From contig OX246748.1 of the NCBI GenBank assembly GCA_945910005.1, positions 10,818,049 to 10,882,048 on the forward strand: a DNA stretch of 64,000 bases. The letters run 5' to 3'. Source of the DNA: Isoperla grammatica (Eukaryota > Arthropoda > Insecta > Plecoptera > Perlodidae). Positions 20,851 through 33,240 of the stretch are shown here, in pieces (position 1 is the stretch's first letter; each line of letters begins with the position of its first letter). The translations under genes and the position numbers were made by a program. The notes beneath the pieces are model-generated. The model was given only the letters and a program-made list of their open reading frames with translations. It had not been told where the DNA came from and did not search any database.

Positions 20851-23455
20851 TCTTTCGTTTGGCGGAATGCTTAATGTCAGCCGTGGAGGGCGGAATGCTT
20901 ATTGTCGGTCATGGCGGACGTAGGTAGTTGCTCCGACATTCTGGACGTAGCGGAAGGTGGCATAACGCGAGGATACTAACATGCTTACCTTCGGTAAGAT
21001 GCGCAACTCAACGTTAATTTTCGGTTGTAGCGTTGTGTGCTGCTTCCTGGCGGTTGCGACTCGAACTACTGCGCTAGGCCGGTAGCGTAGGGATCTTTTG
21101 TATTTGCGATTTATAAAATTTTTATTTTTTTTTTCGTTTTAGCTCAAGTGTTACATTTACATTTAAGTGTTTTTTAAGTGCTACACTTTCATTGCATTTA
21201 AAACGTGTTACTTTATACACAGAGCAAGGACCTTACCTGCAACTATATAATTAATATCAGAAAGGAAGGAAGGGAAATGAACAGCATTTCAATGTAAACA
21301 TAGGCCCTAGTCTATGCGTAGGGCTGCATATGGATGTTATTAATAATGTTACAAAGTCCAGATAATGTGGGCATAAGGCCTCAGCCCATCTAGGCCCTAC
21401 CTAGGCATAATGTGTACATTGAAACCAGCATTGAATCATGAGATAATGAGGGTATAAAACATGCTTCATGAAATAGGCCTAGGGTGAATATAAGATTTTT
21501 GTTTAATGACGTTTGGAGTAAGAACGAAAATTCAAATAACAACGCACCATGTAGGCTCTAGGAAAGTTTCAAGGTTATGTCTGTTTATGTTATTTATTAC
21601 CAAAATAATTATCACATCATCACCACTTCACTTTAGTAGTAATAGTATCTTTAATTAGCATTTTTGCTTTTTTACATACATTACATTACATTCATACTTT
21701 ACAGTATAGTTTCAAATATAAGTTGAAAGGATTCATAAAATTCTATGCAACTGTCTCGCAATGTGCACATTATCAATGGTCAATAGGACATACATAAAAT
21801 AACGTACAAAACAATCCACCACATAGTCCATCAAAAATTACACATGGACGGATAGCAATAGCACAATTTTCGTTTAACATACTTTAAAAAACAACAGTAA
21901 ATGGGACATAAATAAAATTAGTACATTATTCCAATAAAATGGCCATAGCAAAAATTACACATTGAATCACATACTTTGCCCTTTGGTATGTTATATATTT
22001 TACAAAAACAATGGTCAGTATATAAAGTATATCCTATCTTAAATCTTAATTTATACTTTATTTAAATCTATCCCATCACTCAGTCCAAAACATCCCAGTA
22101 AGAAATACTTTCCGTTTTATTTGGTACTAGTTTATGTGATGTAATACATTTACAACATTCTAATATATTATGCCACCTTCAAGACACGAACTAGTGGACT
22201 TGAGGGAGGTGTTAGTCTTGGAATATGACAATAGAGATAAAGAGTTTTAAAAGTTACCCCAGTTAGTGATGTATTACCACATATTTATTTATTTGTGTTA
22301 TACAGATATTTTTTTTATCCCAGAAAGAACCCTTTCATAAGATTTTGCCATTAACTTGCCAATTTTTATAAGTTTATTGCACTCTATTTTAAAACGTTTA
22401 AGATTGTTCTCATTGCGCATACTTATCATAACAACTAACAAATTGATGCGATAGGCGTAATGAGCTGACCACTGTTTCACAGTCACACGGACAATAGATG
22501 TTTGTATGCGTAATTGTTTGTCAGTTGACAATCCTTCAAATTAAATTTGTAAGCCAATTACGTGAAAGTGTGAATTATCGGTTAATAGGCATCTAGTGGC
22601 ATAGCAGTGTACTTCTATACCGTCTCATGAGACTCGAACTATACCAGTACAGCAGCTTCTCCTATCCTCGTTTCAAACTGGTGCTGCCGCCTCGACCTCT
22701 ATTGCATATGTCATAAACCCAATCTTATCACAGAAAAATCGATATTGGACCATAACCTCACATTTTCAAAATGCGATGCATGCACGAGCAGACACCCGAT
22801 AAAAAGAACTAAATCCGGGGTTCGACTAGGTGAGCAAGGGCAAACAATACCCGTATACCTATCGATATATCGAACCCCTATTAATCGATTATTTTGCCAA
22901 TCTTACCACAGAAAGTTCGATAATAGAACATAACCTCAAATTTACAAAATTAAGTTGTTAACGGCCAATAGCGCAAAATCTAATATTTTCTCTAAAACCA
23001 ATGTCCAAGCCAAAATTAGGTATTAAACCCAAGATAGCGTAGTACATAACTTACAATCCTATATCAATTTTTCAAGATCTAGATTTAGTTGGTTGGGGTT
23101 TACATCCCTTAGGGGACGACCCATCACTGGTGTCTAAATGTGAGACCGCCTCCAGTAGCGGCTATTTTAAAAAAATCTCACTTATTTCATTGCATGCACG
23201 CACGTACCTTTCCACCAGTCGTAGCTTCTGCGGTGTCGGCTAGGGTAAATAATTGGTAGGCAGGGATACATTTTTTTATTACAGACAATGTTTCATTTAT
23301 CGCAGTGCACCAACTTTATTCCAGTAAGAGCTTCTAGATGTATTTATATGACAAGACAAACATAATGAAGACATTTCGAAAACTTCTCCTTATTAAAATC
23401 AACACGCAATCGAATTTTTTTCCTTCCTGTCTAGTGTTGTTGGCGGGAGTGCGGA
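20851..23455. other. Gene-poor region right of the array
   Basis: At 20855-20960 a short GC-richer part repeats GCGGAATGCTTA twice. From about 21640 (AGCATTTTTGCTTTTTTACA, then ACATTACATTAC) to 22540 the sequence resembles the presumed 3' region of the minus-strand retrotransposon near 50150, and may be a decayed relative. A 77-residue minus-strand frame at 22298-22531 has no recognised family. No gene is supported. Confidence 0.35.
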
Positions 23456-23765
23456 ACAGCGGCAAACACAGTAGAAGCCAAATTTATGAAAACCAACATT
23501 GTTCTATGCATCGTGTAGTGGGGGCGCCGCGTTAGCTGATCGGTAGTAGGGTAATAGGGGGTGGGTTGATTATTATGTCAACAGCTGGAGGTAGGGTGAT
23601 ACAATATTGGCAGATGTATTAGACCTAGCCTAATTTGTGATGGTCCATAAAACAAAAAAACAAAAACACAGGACATAACAAACCCGGGCCCCACGTCTTC
23701 GGTTTGGCAGCGTCGCGCACTTCGGTCAAGTTCGTTTCGCAAGAATTTGGCTTCTAGTCCATATG
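23456..23765. repeat. Possible inverted-repeat element with TTTGGCTTCTA ends
   Basis: AGTAGAAGCCAAATTT near 23469 pairs with AGAATTTGGCTTCTAGT near 23742. The same end sequence is seen, also inverted, at 28350-28655. The evidence is limited to short ends shared by two places. Confidence 0.4.
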
Positions 23766-23813
23766 GGCGCTAATCCGGCTTAGGGAACCCGCAACTGACG
23801 TCACATCCGGACT

Positions 23814-24081
23814 ACAACAATGGAACAAATGAATTGAACTGATGGACAAACAATCAGCTGTCAAAATAATAAAATTGCAATCATACCAAAAAAAAGAGTG
23901 TAGCAATAGTAACTGCTTGCCATTTAAAACTTTTAATAATGGACAACGACTAATGTAAGGGAAAGTTTTGTATGTGTATTTATTTTGTTTGTTTTTTGTT
24001 TTGTTTTCCAAAATCAGAAGAAATTATTTTTTGACAGCTTGTTGTTTGTCCATCGATTCAATTCATTTGTTTCATTGTTGT
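23814..24081. mobile_element. MITE, ACAACAATG(G/A)AACAAATG family, copy 1
   Basis: Ends are inverted repeats of about 55 bp, running from ACAACAATGGAACAAATGAA through the GACAAACAA(T)CAGCTGTCAAA part. The 268-bp element has no coding frame. A truncated second copy at 40403-40629 lies inside another inverted-repeat element. Confidence 0.8.
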
Positions 24082-24779
24082 CTATTGGTGTTGCTAGTAG
24101 TCTGTTGGCTAATCAAAATAAACGGATGTAATGCCGATTCTTTTAGGGCGTTTAGAAATCCCTGGATTTAGTCTAGTCGCAGAGCAATAAAAATAATTTC
24201 CGCCAGCGAATGTATGTAAGAATGTTCATATAGCATAGCCTATGGAAAAGAATAATTTAAATTCGAATGTATTATTTGAGAACGAGCGCGAATCAGCTCT
24301 AGCGCAAACATGAACGTGCAACACAACCATGACATAATAGTAAAGACGAACTTGTGAGGAGTGAACCTTAACGACTGTCCATAAACCACATCCATGATTA
24401 ATTCTGACGAAGGGAGGGGGGGGGGCTCTGTTTTGTGATATCCACTGCATATTATTTGCATATTATTTTATTCAGAAAATGTAGTGACTTTTCAAATATT
24501 GGTCAGTTACAATTTTCTGCATTCCACTACCATTTGGTTTGTGTGTGAGCATTTAATTTTTGTGATATTTAAGGGAAGGGGGGTTTAAGTTTAGTTAGAT
24601 TGAGCCAAATTGATGTGCCTCTTAAAAGGGGTCTTTTACAATGTTAAACAAAAATGAAAAGTATTTTGTACAAGGCAGTATCAATATTAGATTTACATTG
24701 GCTCATCATCAGTAAGTAGGTACCAGTTAGAAGAATTTGCGAAGGTTAATATGTTTTCCGCTATATTGCATGAAACTGT
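24082..24779. other. No gene seen
   Basis: AT-rich with a G-run at about 24414-24424. Nothing recognisable. Confidence 0.4.
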
Positions 24780-25235
24780 TTTAACTCTTTAAGTATGTAG
24801 TGTCAAGTGTATGAAGTAAATATATGATGAGAGCACAATGTATGAACCTTACATCACGATGTAAATAATGAAGGTAAACTGGAAAGATCAAGATGCAACA
24901 CATTGTACTATACAATGCACAATGTATAATGAAAAGTATGATACCATATGCCTACTATGTTTGACATATGTATGATCTGCTAATTATACATCACACTTAA
25001 AGGGTAGGTATATATTGGAAATTATGGATGATTTGTTATCTATACGTGAAATATTCAAAATTGTAAACAAGTATGATGCGGATATGATGCGTGCATCTTA
25101 CATCATGATGTAAATAATGGAAGTACACGAGAAAGACAAGATGAAACACATTGTATTATACAATGCTCGATATATGATAGTTGTGAAAAGTATGAATAAT
25201 GTTTGAATGTTATCATTACAAATCATACATAAACA
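24780..25235. repeat. Two-copy tandem repeat, about 240-bp period
   Basis: CTTACATCACGATGTAAATAATGAAGG near 24847 returns as CTTACATCATGATGTAAATAATGGAAG near 25097, followed in both by AAGA(T)CAAGATG(C/A)AACACATTGTA and TATACAATGC. Both copies end near GAAAAGTATGA. TTACATCACGATGTAA is itself a palindrome. Confidence 0.75.
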
Positions 25236-25404
25236 GTAATGCAAATTAAGGATGATTCTCACTTAAAAGTGAGATTTTGAAATTTGTAATGTGATCTCAC
25301 TTTCTCAGTGTGATGTAAGTATGAGTTATTGTTACATCACGCTTCGGTGTACTGTACACAATAACTTATAGGTATATATGTATTAAAATATCAAGGCTTT
25401 CGTG

Positions 25405-27830
25405 GCCTGGATTAATTTGAAAGAAATTAAAAATACAACGACTGTTCCGCCACGTCGGTAACACTCGCCAAAATTCACCGCTCGGGGTCCCTTCGTCAGA
25501 ACGACCCTCCTACAATGGACGTCCTACGGTCCTTCTACAATGCACAATGACTGCACAGTGAGTGTGTAGTTGAACGACTCTCCTTCTACAATGCACAACG
25601 ACTGCACAGTGAGTGTGTAGTTGAACGACTCTCCTTCTACAATGCACAACAACTAAACAGTGACTGCGTAGTTGAACGACTGTCCTTCTACAATGCACAA
25701 TGACTGCGTAGTTGAACGACTGTCCTTCTACAATGCACAACGACTGCACAGTGACTGTGTAGTTGAACGACTGTCCTTCTACAATGCACAACGACTGCAC
25801 AGTGACTGCGTAGTTGAACGGCTGTCCTTCTACAATGCACAATGACTGCACAGTGACTGTGTAGTTGAACGACTGTCCTTCTACAATGCACAACGACTGC
25901 ACAGTGACTGCGTAGTTGAACGGCTGTCCTTCTACAATGCACAATGACTGCGTAGTTGAACGGCTGTCCTACAATGCACAACGACTGCACAGTGACTGTG
26001 TAGTTGAACGACTGTCCTTCTACAATGCACAACGAGTGCACAGTGACTGTGTAGTTGAACGACTGTCCTTCTACAATGCACAATGACTGCGTAGTTGAAC
26101 GGCTGTCCTACAATGCACAACGACTGCGGAGTTGTACCACTGTCCTTCTACAATGCACAACGACTGCACAGTGACTGTGTAGTTGAACGACTGTCCTTCT
26201 ACAATGCACAACGACTGCACAGTGACTGTGTAGTTGAACGGCTGTCCTTCTACAATGCACAACGACTGCACAGTGACTGCGTAGTTGAACGACTGTCCTT
26301 CTACAATGCACAATGACTGCGTAGTTGAACGGCTGTCCTACAATGCACAACGACTGCACAGTGACTGTGTAGTTGAACGGCTGTCCTTCTACAATGCACA
26401 ACGACTGCACAGTGACTGCGTAGTTGAACGACTGTCCTTCTACAATGCACAATGACTGCGTAGTTGAACGGCTGTCCTACAATGCACAACGACTGCACAG
26501 TGACTGTGTAGTTGAACGGCTGTCCTACAATGCACAACGACTGCACAGTGACTGTGTAGTTGAACGGCTGTCCTTCTACAATGCACAACGACTGCACAGT
26601 GACTGCGTAGTTGAACGACTGTCCTTCTACAATGCACAATGGCTGCGTAGTTGAACGGCTGTCCTACAATGCACAACGACTGCACAGTGACTGTGTAGTT
26701 GAACGACTGTCCTTCTACAATGCACAACGACTGCACAGTGACTGTGTAGTTGAACGGCTGTCCTTCTACAATGCACAATGGCTGCGTAGTTGAACGGCTG
26801 TCCTACAATGCACAACGACTGCACAGTGACTGTGTAGTTGAACGGCTGTCCTTCTACAATGCACAACGACTGCACAGTGACTGCGTAGTTGAACGACTGT
26901 CCTTCTACAATGCACAACGACTGCGGAGTTGTACTACTGTCCTTCTACAATGCACAACGACTGCACAGTGACTGTGTAGTTGAACGACTGTCCTTCTACA
27001 ATGCACAATGACTGCACAGTGACTGTGTTGTTGAACGACTGTCCTTCTACAATGCACAACGACTGCAAAGTGACTGTGTAGTTGAACGACTGTCCTTCTA
27101 CAATGCACAACGACTGCACAGTGACTGTGTAGTTGAAAGACTGTCCTTCTACAATGCACAATGACTGCACAGTGACTGTGTAGTTGAACGACTGTCCTTC
27201 TACAATGCACAACGACTGCACAGTGACTGTGTTGTTGAACGACTGTCCTTCTACAATGCACAACGACTGCACAGTGACTGTGTAGTTGAACGACTGTCCT
27301 TCTACAATGCACAATGACTGCACAGTGACTGTGTAGTCGAACGACTGTCCCTCTACAATGCACAATGACTGCGTAGTGACTGTGTAGTTGAACGACTGTC
27401 CTTCTACAATGCACAACGACTGCGTAGTGACTGTGTAGTTGAACGACTGTCCTTCTACAATGCACAACGACTGTCCTTCTACAATGCACAATGATTGCAC
27501 AGTTGACGACTGTCCTTCTACAATGCACAACGACTGCACAGAGACTGTGTAGTTGAACGACTGTCCTTCTACAATGCACAACGACTGCGGAGTTGAACGA
27601 CTGACATTCTACAATGCACAATGGCTGCGTAACTGAACGACTGTCATTCTACAATACACAACAACGGCACTGTGACTGTGTAGTTGAACGACTGTCGATC
27701 TACAATGCACAACTGCAGAGCGGTAGTGTAGTTGAACGACTGTCGATCTGACGATCAAGGGACCCAGAGCGGTACCGACACGCGTAAACATTATTTTGCT
27801 CAGTGGCAGAAGTACCCCGTTTTTAATTTG
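25405..27830. mobile_element. Inverted-repeat element carrying the 51-bp minisatellite
   Basis: The left flank (about 25415-25505; CACCGCTCGGGGTCCCTTCG) and the right flank (about 27735-27825; AAGGGACCCAGAGCGGTACC) are imperfect inverted copies about 90 bp long, extending outward through CCGCCACGTCGG / CTGCCACTGAGC-like parts to AAATTAAAAA. On the outward strand each contains CTGACGA followed by GGGACCC, which resembles the start of a hammerhead core. The interior is the minisatellite. I infer a terminal-repeat element, perhaps Penelope-like, whose interior has been replaced or invaded by a VNTR. Confidence 0.6.
25505..27755. repeat. Minisatellite, 51-bp unit, about 45 copies
   Basis: Unit parts are CTGTCCTTCTACAATGCACA, then ACGACTGCACAGTGACTG, then TGTAGTTGAACGA. 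Variants lack TTC (48 bp) or lack CACAGTGACTG (40 bp). Since 51 is a multiple of 3 the minus strand stays open over long stretches (17-residue MCIVEGQSFNYTVTVQS-like repeats), but the 11-bp deletions switch frame repeatedly, so I do not regard it as coding. Confidence 0.97.
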
Positions 27831-28137
27831 ATCAAATAATATATATACACAAATATATGTATATATATATTAAAACCACACACACAACTATTGAAACGAA
27901 AACCAAGACGAAACGATAACGATACCAAACGATACCAAGGTCACTTACTTTTGAAACCGGTGAATTTTCGGAGTAACCCGTTCCTACTCCTTCCTCAGAC
28001 CGAGGCCAACTGCGTCGAGGATCCTTGTGCCCCTGGTGACGGGTAGCTTACATCGTTCGCGACTGCAGCGCCGCCTGTTGTTGCTGACTGCAACGAGACT
28101 TCCTGTTGCGTACCACGACGCTTCCTGGGGCCATGGT
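27831..28137 (-). mobile_element. Penelope/hammerhead-like fragment
   Basis: On the minus strand near 27960-28003 lies CTGAGGA, then GGAGTA (9-base loop) TACTCC, then GAAAA. This has the shape of a hammerhead core (CUGANGA, stem II, GAAA). Penelope-like elements are known to carry such motifs. A GC-rich part (28010-28137) on the same strand reads as a short open frame starting with ATGGCCCCAGG and ending in TAA, too short to assign. Confidence 0.4.
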
Positions 28138-28195
28138 CTCGATTAGCCACGTTGCAAAAATATGAGATGTTAAGCCCAAATATCAATCAATCTTT
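28138..28195 (+). repeat. Tail-ii sequence, solitary
   Basis: TCTCGATTAGCCACGTTGCA, then AAAATATGAGATGTTAAGCC and CAAATATCAATCAATC. The same tail ends the SINE-like copies at 41380-41675 and 62585-62895 and stands alone at 58308-58392. Confidence 0.8.
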
Positions 28196-28809
28196 GAATG
28201 TTTCGCCGCCGCGGGTGCCCGAGCGATGTCGTCAATCTAGCCAATCAACGTTTAGTACCCTCTATGAGCTAACCTCCTCACTACTATTATTTTACCAACC
28301 TTGTGTATGTTCAATGTCATTTCTCGACCCTCACTTTTTTTCATCTGGAGCGCGGACTAGAAGCCTAATGGAATAGAAGCCAAACGGAATAGAAGGCATA
28401 GTTACGAAATCCGAAAATTCCTGAACTGAGCAACGTAGCCAAACCAAAAACAACGAAAGGTACTTCGCGCAACCTCGTGACATACTAAGGTTATTTCACG
28501 CAAGGCACCATATTGTTTGTAGGCCTACTAGTACCATACTTTCATATCACAAAAGTGGAAAGATGAAACACCAATATCGATATCGTCGAACACTTTGGTT
28601 AGTTGTGTTTGGCAAAAATTTGGCTTCTTTGCCTTTTGGCTTCTATTCTATCGTCCCCTTCATCTTACTCGTAGTGTGGGCTTATGAAAAAAGGAAAATT
28701 ACTTATTGGATGGATATATGTTTAAATATTATACGAAAACTCAACTATCAAGTGTGATAGGAAACGTAGCCTGCTTGTTCGAATAACCAGACAAGTTGTA
28801 ATTATAGGA
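28196..28809. other. Gene-poor; possible inverted-repeat element
   Basis: TAGAAGCCAAACGGAATAGA near 28377 and TTTTGGCTTCTATTCTA near 28636 are inverted copies, and the ends resemble those at 23456-23765. The region between has no recognised gene. Confidence 0.35.
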
Positions 28810-29035
28810 TGTATACCACCCAGGGACTGATATACCTTATCGTGGTGGGCAGGTTTGCTGCTTTGGTGATGCCGAGAGCTATGCCGGCGGAAGCGTATGC
28901 TTCTGGTAGGGCAACACTGGCTGGACAGGCCGAGGTGGAGAAGCCAGACAAAAGGCAGTCCACGTCCTCCCCTTTCCTTTTTCCTCCTCTAGTGGGTGTC
29001 GAGTTCGTCGTTAAACAACTATCAATAAATGAACC
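28810..29035 (+). mobile_element. SINE-like modular element D, copy 1 (tail i)
   Basis: Body in the order CAGGGACTG, TTATCGTGGTGGGCAGG, GAGCTATGCCGGCGGAAGCG, TATGCTTCTGGTAGGGC, GGACAGG, CAGTCCACGTCCTCCCC, then tail i with GTCGAGTTCGTCGTTAAAC and ATCAATAAATG. Seven copies of this body are visible in the window in both orientations. The common peptide MPAEAYASGRATLAGQ in one frame is a by-product of the conserved DNA, not evidence for a gene. Confidence 0.85.
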
Positions 29036-29574
29036 AATGTCAAATGATAATACCTCATCTTCACAATTGTTACTTAAAGACACTTAAGTAGTCACCACAC
29101 TTATAGTTATACATTCGTTATTATGTAAGAAAATAGGGTTTACTAGTTAAGTGAGTCACTTAAGTACCAAGTGAACCAGGTATAATTTATGAGGTGATGT
29201 TTGGAATAAGGAGTAACCAATAAGAGACGCATGTATTTAAATGAATAATAAAGGGAGACATGAGAATGGCCAAACCATCAATTTCCTATGATAAGGAAAG
29301 TTAAATGATTCGAAAACAATACATTTCTTTAAAAGTAGGCGAAATGTAAACTTATCTGCATTTAAAGAAAAATGATTGTATTTGGCAACAATGCGATACT
29401 CGTGGTGACAAAATGAAATTCATTCATCGACGAACGTTGGAAAAATTATTAGGGTGCTGATACTTTAAGTTTGACATGTTTTACACCTCCACCCCCTTGT
29501 ATGTGACCAATGCCCAGCATAACAAATGTGACTGATTATAAATAATATAATATGAAATATAGATATATGATATG
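29036..29574. other. No gene seen
   Basis: AT-rich sequence without recognisable features. Confidence 0.4.
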
Positions 29575-30056
29575 GGCTGCGTACCAACTATGACTGGGAG
29601 TGACTGCAGTGACTGGGATCCGTACCAGCTTGACTCGCAGTCAAGCTGCAGTCACTGCTTTTTGCGTACCAGTTCACCTCGCAGTTACCCCTCCAGTCAC
29701 TGCGATGACTGGGCCGAGAAGATCTAGCTATCGCAGTCAAGGGGGGCGTGGCTAATAATTTTACCGCGAATTATGAATTTATAGACAATATTATATTGTT
29801 TAAATAGTAAGTGACATCACAACACCATATAATCTCATCTTAGAAGTCTCATAAGCGTTAAATTATTAATGTAATGTTGTAAGGTTAATTAACACATGGC
29901 TAATGTTGCTTTTATGAATGACAATTTCTGCTGTTGTCTGCTTTCGCTGTGACTGTGACTGCATCCCGTACCAGCTGCAGCGTTCACTGCGTTGACTGGG
30001 CTACCCCCACCACCAGTCACAGCCACAGTGAACGCAGTCAAAGTTGGTACGCAGCC
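29575..30056. mobile_element. Foldback element with GGCTGCGTACCA ends
   Basis: Ends GGCTGCGTACCAACT are inverted repeats, and the outer 110-160 bp on each side are filled with short direct and inverted copies of GTACCAGCTTGACT and CAGTGACTG. The outside bases ATGATATG and ATGATTGT would be an imperfect 8-bp duplication, as for hAT elements. The AT-rich centre has no coding frame. Confidence 0.75.
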
Positions 30057-31546
30057 ATGATTGTCGGGTTGTCACGGGGGTAAGGTCACATAGCGATGGA
30101 GGGGAGCAGCAGGGGAGCGTCAAATCATAAACTAAGAAATTTTAAGAACTAACCTGTCCTTTTACTGATTCGGCCACTTATTCAATCAACGCATGTTAAG
30201 ATGTGCGTAATGAAAACGGGACCTTACTTTCAAAATAGGTCAACCAAACTAAAAGCTAGCAACACACGGGACATATTTTGAAAATTAGTTTTGAAAATAT
30301 ATATTTCTGTTCTGCCACTCGGATTGTTTCCGGTATTGGTGTCATCACGTGATTCGAGTCTCATCCCTTATTGGCTATGACGTGAAATGTTTTCGATCAA
30401 TGTTTTTTGTGCACATTTGGAAATTTTCATAAAAGAAAGTTGTCATAATAGAGCATTTTCTATTTTCTGAAAATGTTTTCTAAAAGTGTGACAAACTTGG
30501 AAACTTAAATAGCACATCATGATAAAGTAATGCACGAAATGAGTTTTGAAAACTTGTTTTCAGAACATTTTTCCTGTGCGTCGCTGGCTAAGTTTAGCAA
30601 TAATTGAAGATACTGTTTTGGACTCAATAATTTATGGATTATTTTCTTTAATCCATTTATACATGAGGGTTCAATACAGTATAATGGATCCGATCACCTT
30701 GTATTTACTATTTACCCATCTAAGTGGATCCACACTATGGGAATTGCAAATTATAATAACAATAACTTTTAATCTGTTGTAGAATATGATTTGAATCGTA
30801 TATAATATAATAACTCCCAAAAAATAATTAAACCAGAAACAATATATTCAAAAATCATTTATAGTTAGAGCACTTTCCACACGTGTAATTCTGACACATA
30901 TTAATTTTATTTTGTCCTTTTCAATAGAGATTATGCTTGAGTTTTAATTTGTTAAGAGCGATATTTAACAGCTTTTCGTCTGATGACACCAACAACGTAA
31001 TATAAAAACATTGAAAGTAAATGGTTAAATATTACTTTTAGGTTTAAAGTTTTCAATTTTCTGTGACGGCGTGATACGTAATTGTCTATGTTAATCACTA
31101 TTTATGAATTATTTTACCACTGTGCCCATTACTAGATACGTTATCACTTTCTTTATACAGCATTTGCTATTTTTTGTCAAATCTGTAGAAAATAAATAAC
31201 AATATTATAATATTTACTGACGTTCTATGAAAATATGTGACTAACATTTCTTTGTAATAGTATTTAAAATCATTTCATATATTATGCTTCTCATAAGTGA
31301 GATAATCAGCAAATAAGGGTTGTTTTGTTGTTTATCATATAGCATAGCTTGTGGCGTCAGCCCTGTTTTCCCACCATAAATATGAGCTAACTTCTTGTTT
31401 TTACAATTGAAAATTCATTCTAAGTAATCGAGATTTACCATGTTGGTGCTTAGAGACAGTTGACTCTAATCTTAACAAATAACTACAACAAAAAAACATA
31501 TGTAACTTCCCTATTGCAATACATCTTCTTCCTACAATAAACTAAC
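30057..31546. other. No gene seen
   Basis: AT-rich and non-coding in appearance. A 78-residue frame at 30546-30782 is hydrophobic by composition and not recognised. Confidence 0.4.
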
Positions 31547-32112
31547 TTATTTCTGTCCCTCTTCCAGATATTTAATTTGCACCTTCAAATCTTCAATCTG
31601 ACTGTACAACTTTTCAATCGTCTGGTGACAATGATGCAACTCTTCCTCCAATTCTTTCATTTCCGCTTTCATTTTATCATTTACCATCGTTTCCCTTTTC
31701 TTTATCTGTATCTCCATCGTATCATCTACAAATATCGTATTAAATCCTTCTACAATCGTCACGGCATCTTTCTCTGTCGGTAAAACAACTACCTTCTTAC
31801 CTCCGACCTCCTCTCCAAGATAGTGACCCATGAGTTGAACCTCGGCATCGCAGGTACCCAGGATACATTTCTTGTTGAATGTGATCTTGTCGCCTTTCTT
31901 GAAGACGAGGTCTAGGCTGGCGTTGTTGTCTTAAACCGACAGCAACGCTATCTGTAGGGGTTTCTCGTCACTATGACGCGATGCGAGGTGTCGTGTGGCT
32001 GTGGAAGCTCTGTAGTGATGCCGATGTTACCCGGTAGGAGCGCTCAACATCTCTCAGCTGGGGGTGTTCGGTGTAGGGGTCCACGACACATCCTATAGGC
32101 GAGCACACACTT
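31547..32112 (-). pseudogene. Broken intronless copy of a coiled-coil protein gene
   Basis: The 3' part (31547-31831 and upstream to 31932) encodes LDLVFKKGDKITF, CDAEVQLMGHYLG, VGGKKVVVLP, then a charged heptad-rich C-terminus (about residues MEIQIKKRETM to QIKYLEEG) typical of a coiled coil. Reading upstream in the same frame gives DEKPLQIALLSV, a TAA at about 31931-31933, then protein-like sequence. Further upstream the protein-like reading (CVVDPYTEHPQLRDVERSYR) is in another frame and ends at TAG near 31975. At least one stop and one frameshift are thus present without introns, suggesting an aged retrocopy. An intact last exon with acceptor TTTAAG at about 31932 is the alternative. LDLVFKKGDKITF followed by VQLMGHYLG weakly recalls the end of a nucleoplasmin-like domain; I would not name it. 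Confidence 0.45.
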
Positions 32113-33240
32113 TAGTTATTCAACCCTAAAAAAAAACTGGGCTACATAGAGAAATGGACAAACATGGTGACAACGAAATTTATGATTCTTTTTAAGATAA
32201 GATAAGATCAGATAAGAAGGTAAGATAAGATGTATTAGTCTCTTTAAAGTTCAAAGGGTCACTCAAAATAGACTAGATGCATTCTGGTGGCAAGAAAATA
32301 AACTTCTATTGGGAGTGGTTGAGCTGTCAATTTTCATTGTTGTTTTATTGTTATTATTCATCAATGGCGCTGAGAGGAGGTTGCTTAGCAGTTTTGAGTC
32401 CTCGATATACACTAGAACATTCAAGTTGTCATGTTGCAGGAATAACTTGAAATCCAGTTGGTGCATAATTCAACTGAATTGTGATTGAATGCAATAAATT
32501 TAAATTCGCGGATTTTTTAATATTATAGTTGAGACCGCACAATAGTGGCGAAATTTGCAATTATGTATTTCAACTTATTATTTTAATATTATTACTAGAT
32601 GATACAGAACACTTCATAAGCTTTGTAAGTAAAGAAAAGAAAGAATGAAATTCTTGAATTGAATTGAAACTTTAACTTATAATTATAAATTATTTAAATT
32701 ACGTGCTATTTTTCATAAGAAAAAATCCATTGTTACTAAATAAACTAAATATTGATTAAATACTTGTCTCCAAAAGTATGGATTTATGACAAACACACAG
32801 ACACACAGCAGAAGAAACGGGAAAACAAAAAAAAAGCACAATGAATCTTTGATTAAATTACTTAAGTCTACAAATATGACATTTATAATTTATTTTACAC
32901 TAGAACTTTGCAAATAACATTTAAAGAATGTATATATTATTTTGTTTTGTTTACGGTTCGTTTACCGGGAAATATGCATATATGTATGTTTTTATCCTCT
33001 CATTATATCGTTCCTATTATCAATGAAGTTATGTTCTAACTAAAAAAAACAAAAAATACGAACATAGACCGACACGCACGTGCTTTTTCAAACCATGAAC
33101 ACTAATACTACAATTTCTTATTTAACTTTCAAGTTATTTGTTATTATGTTGATGGTGACACGTGGCCTACTTCGACAACGGTGCTAATCGCGACGACGAT
33201 GTAAGATATACGAAGATGAGATAAACCCACATGGCAACCA
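32113..33240. other. No gene seen
   Basis: AT-rich. A GATAAGATAA-type run (GATA repeats) lies at 32193-32231. Nothing else is recognised. Confidence 0.4.

Noticed and set aside
10000..21000. CRISPR-like regular spacing in the macrosatellite or minisatellites
   Set aside because: Units are continuous tandem repeats without unique spacers, and the genome is eukaryotic.
25510..27791. Many 60-238-residue frames over the 51-bp minisatellite
   Set aside because: The unit length is a multiple of 3, so stops are absent by chance on the minus strand; 40-bp units switch frame repeatedly and both strands are open.
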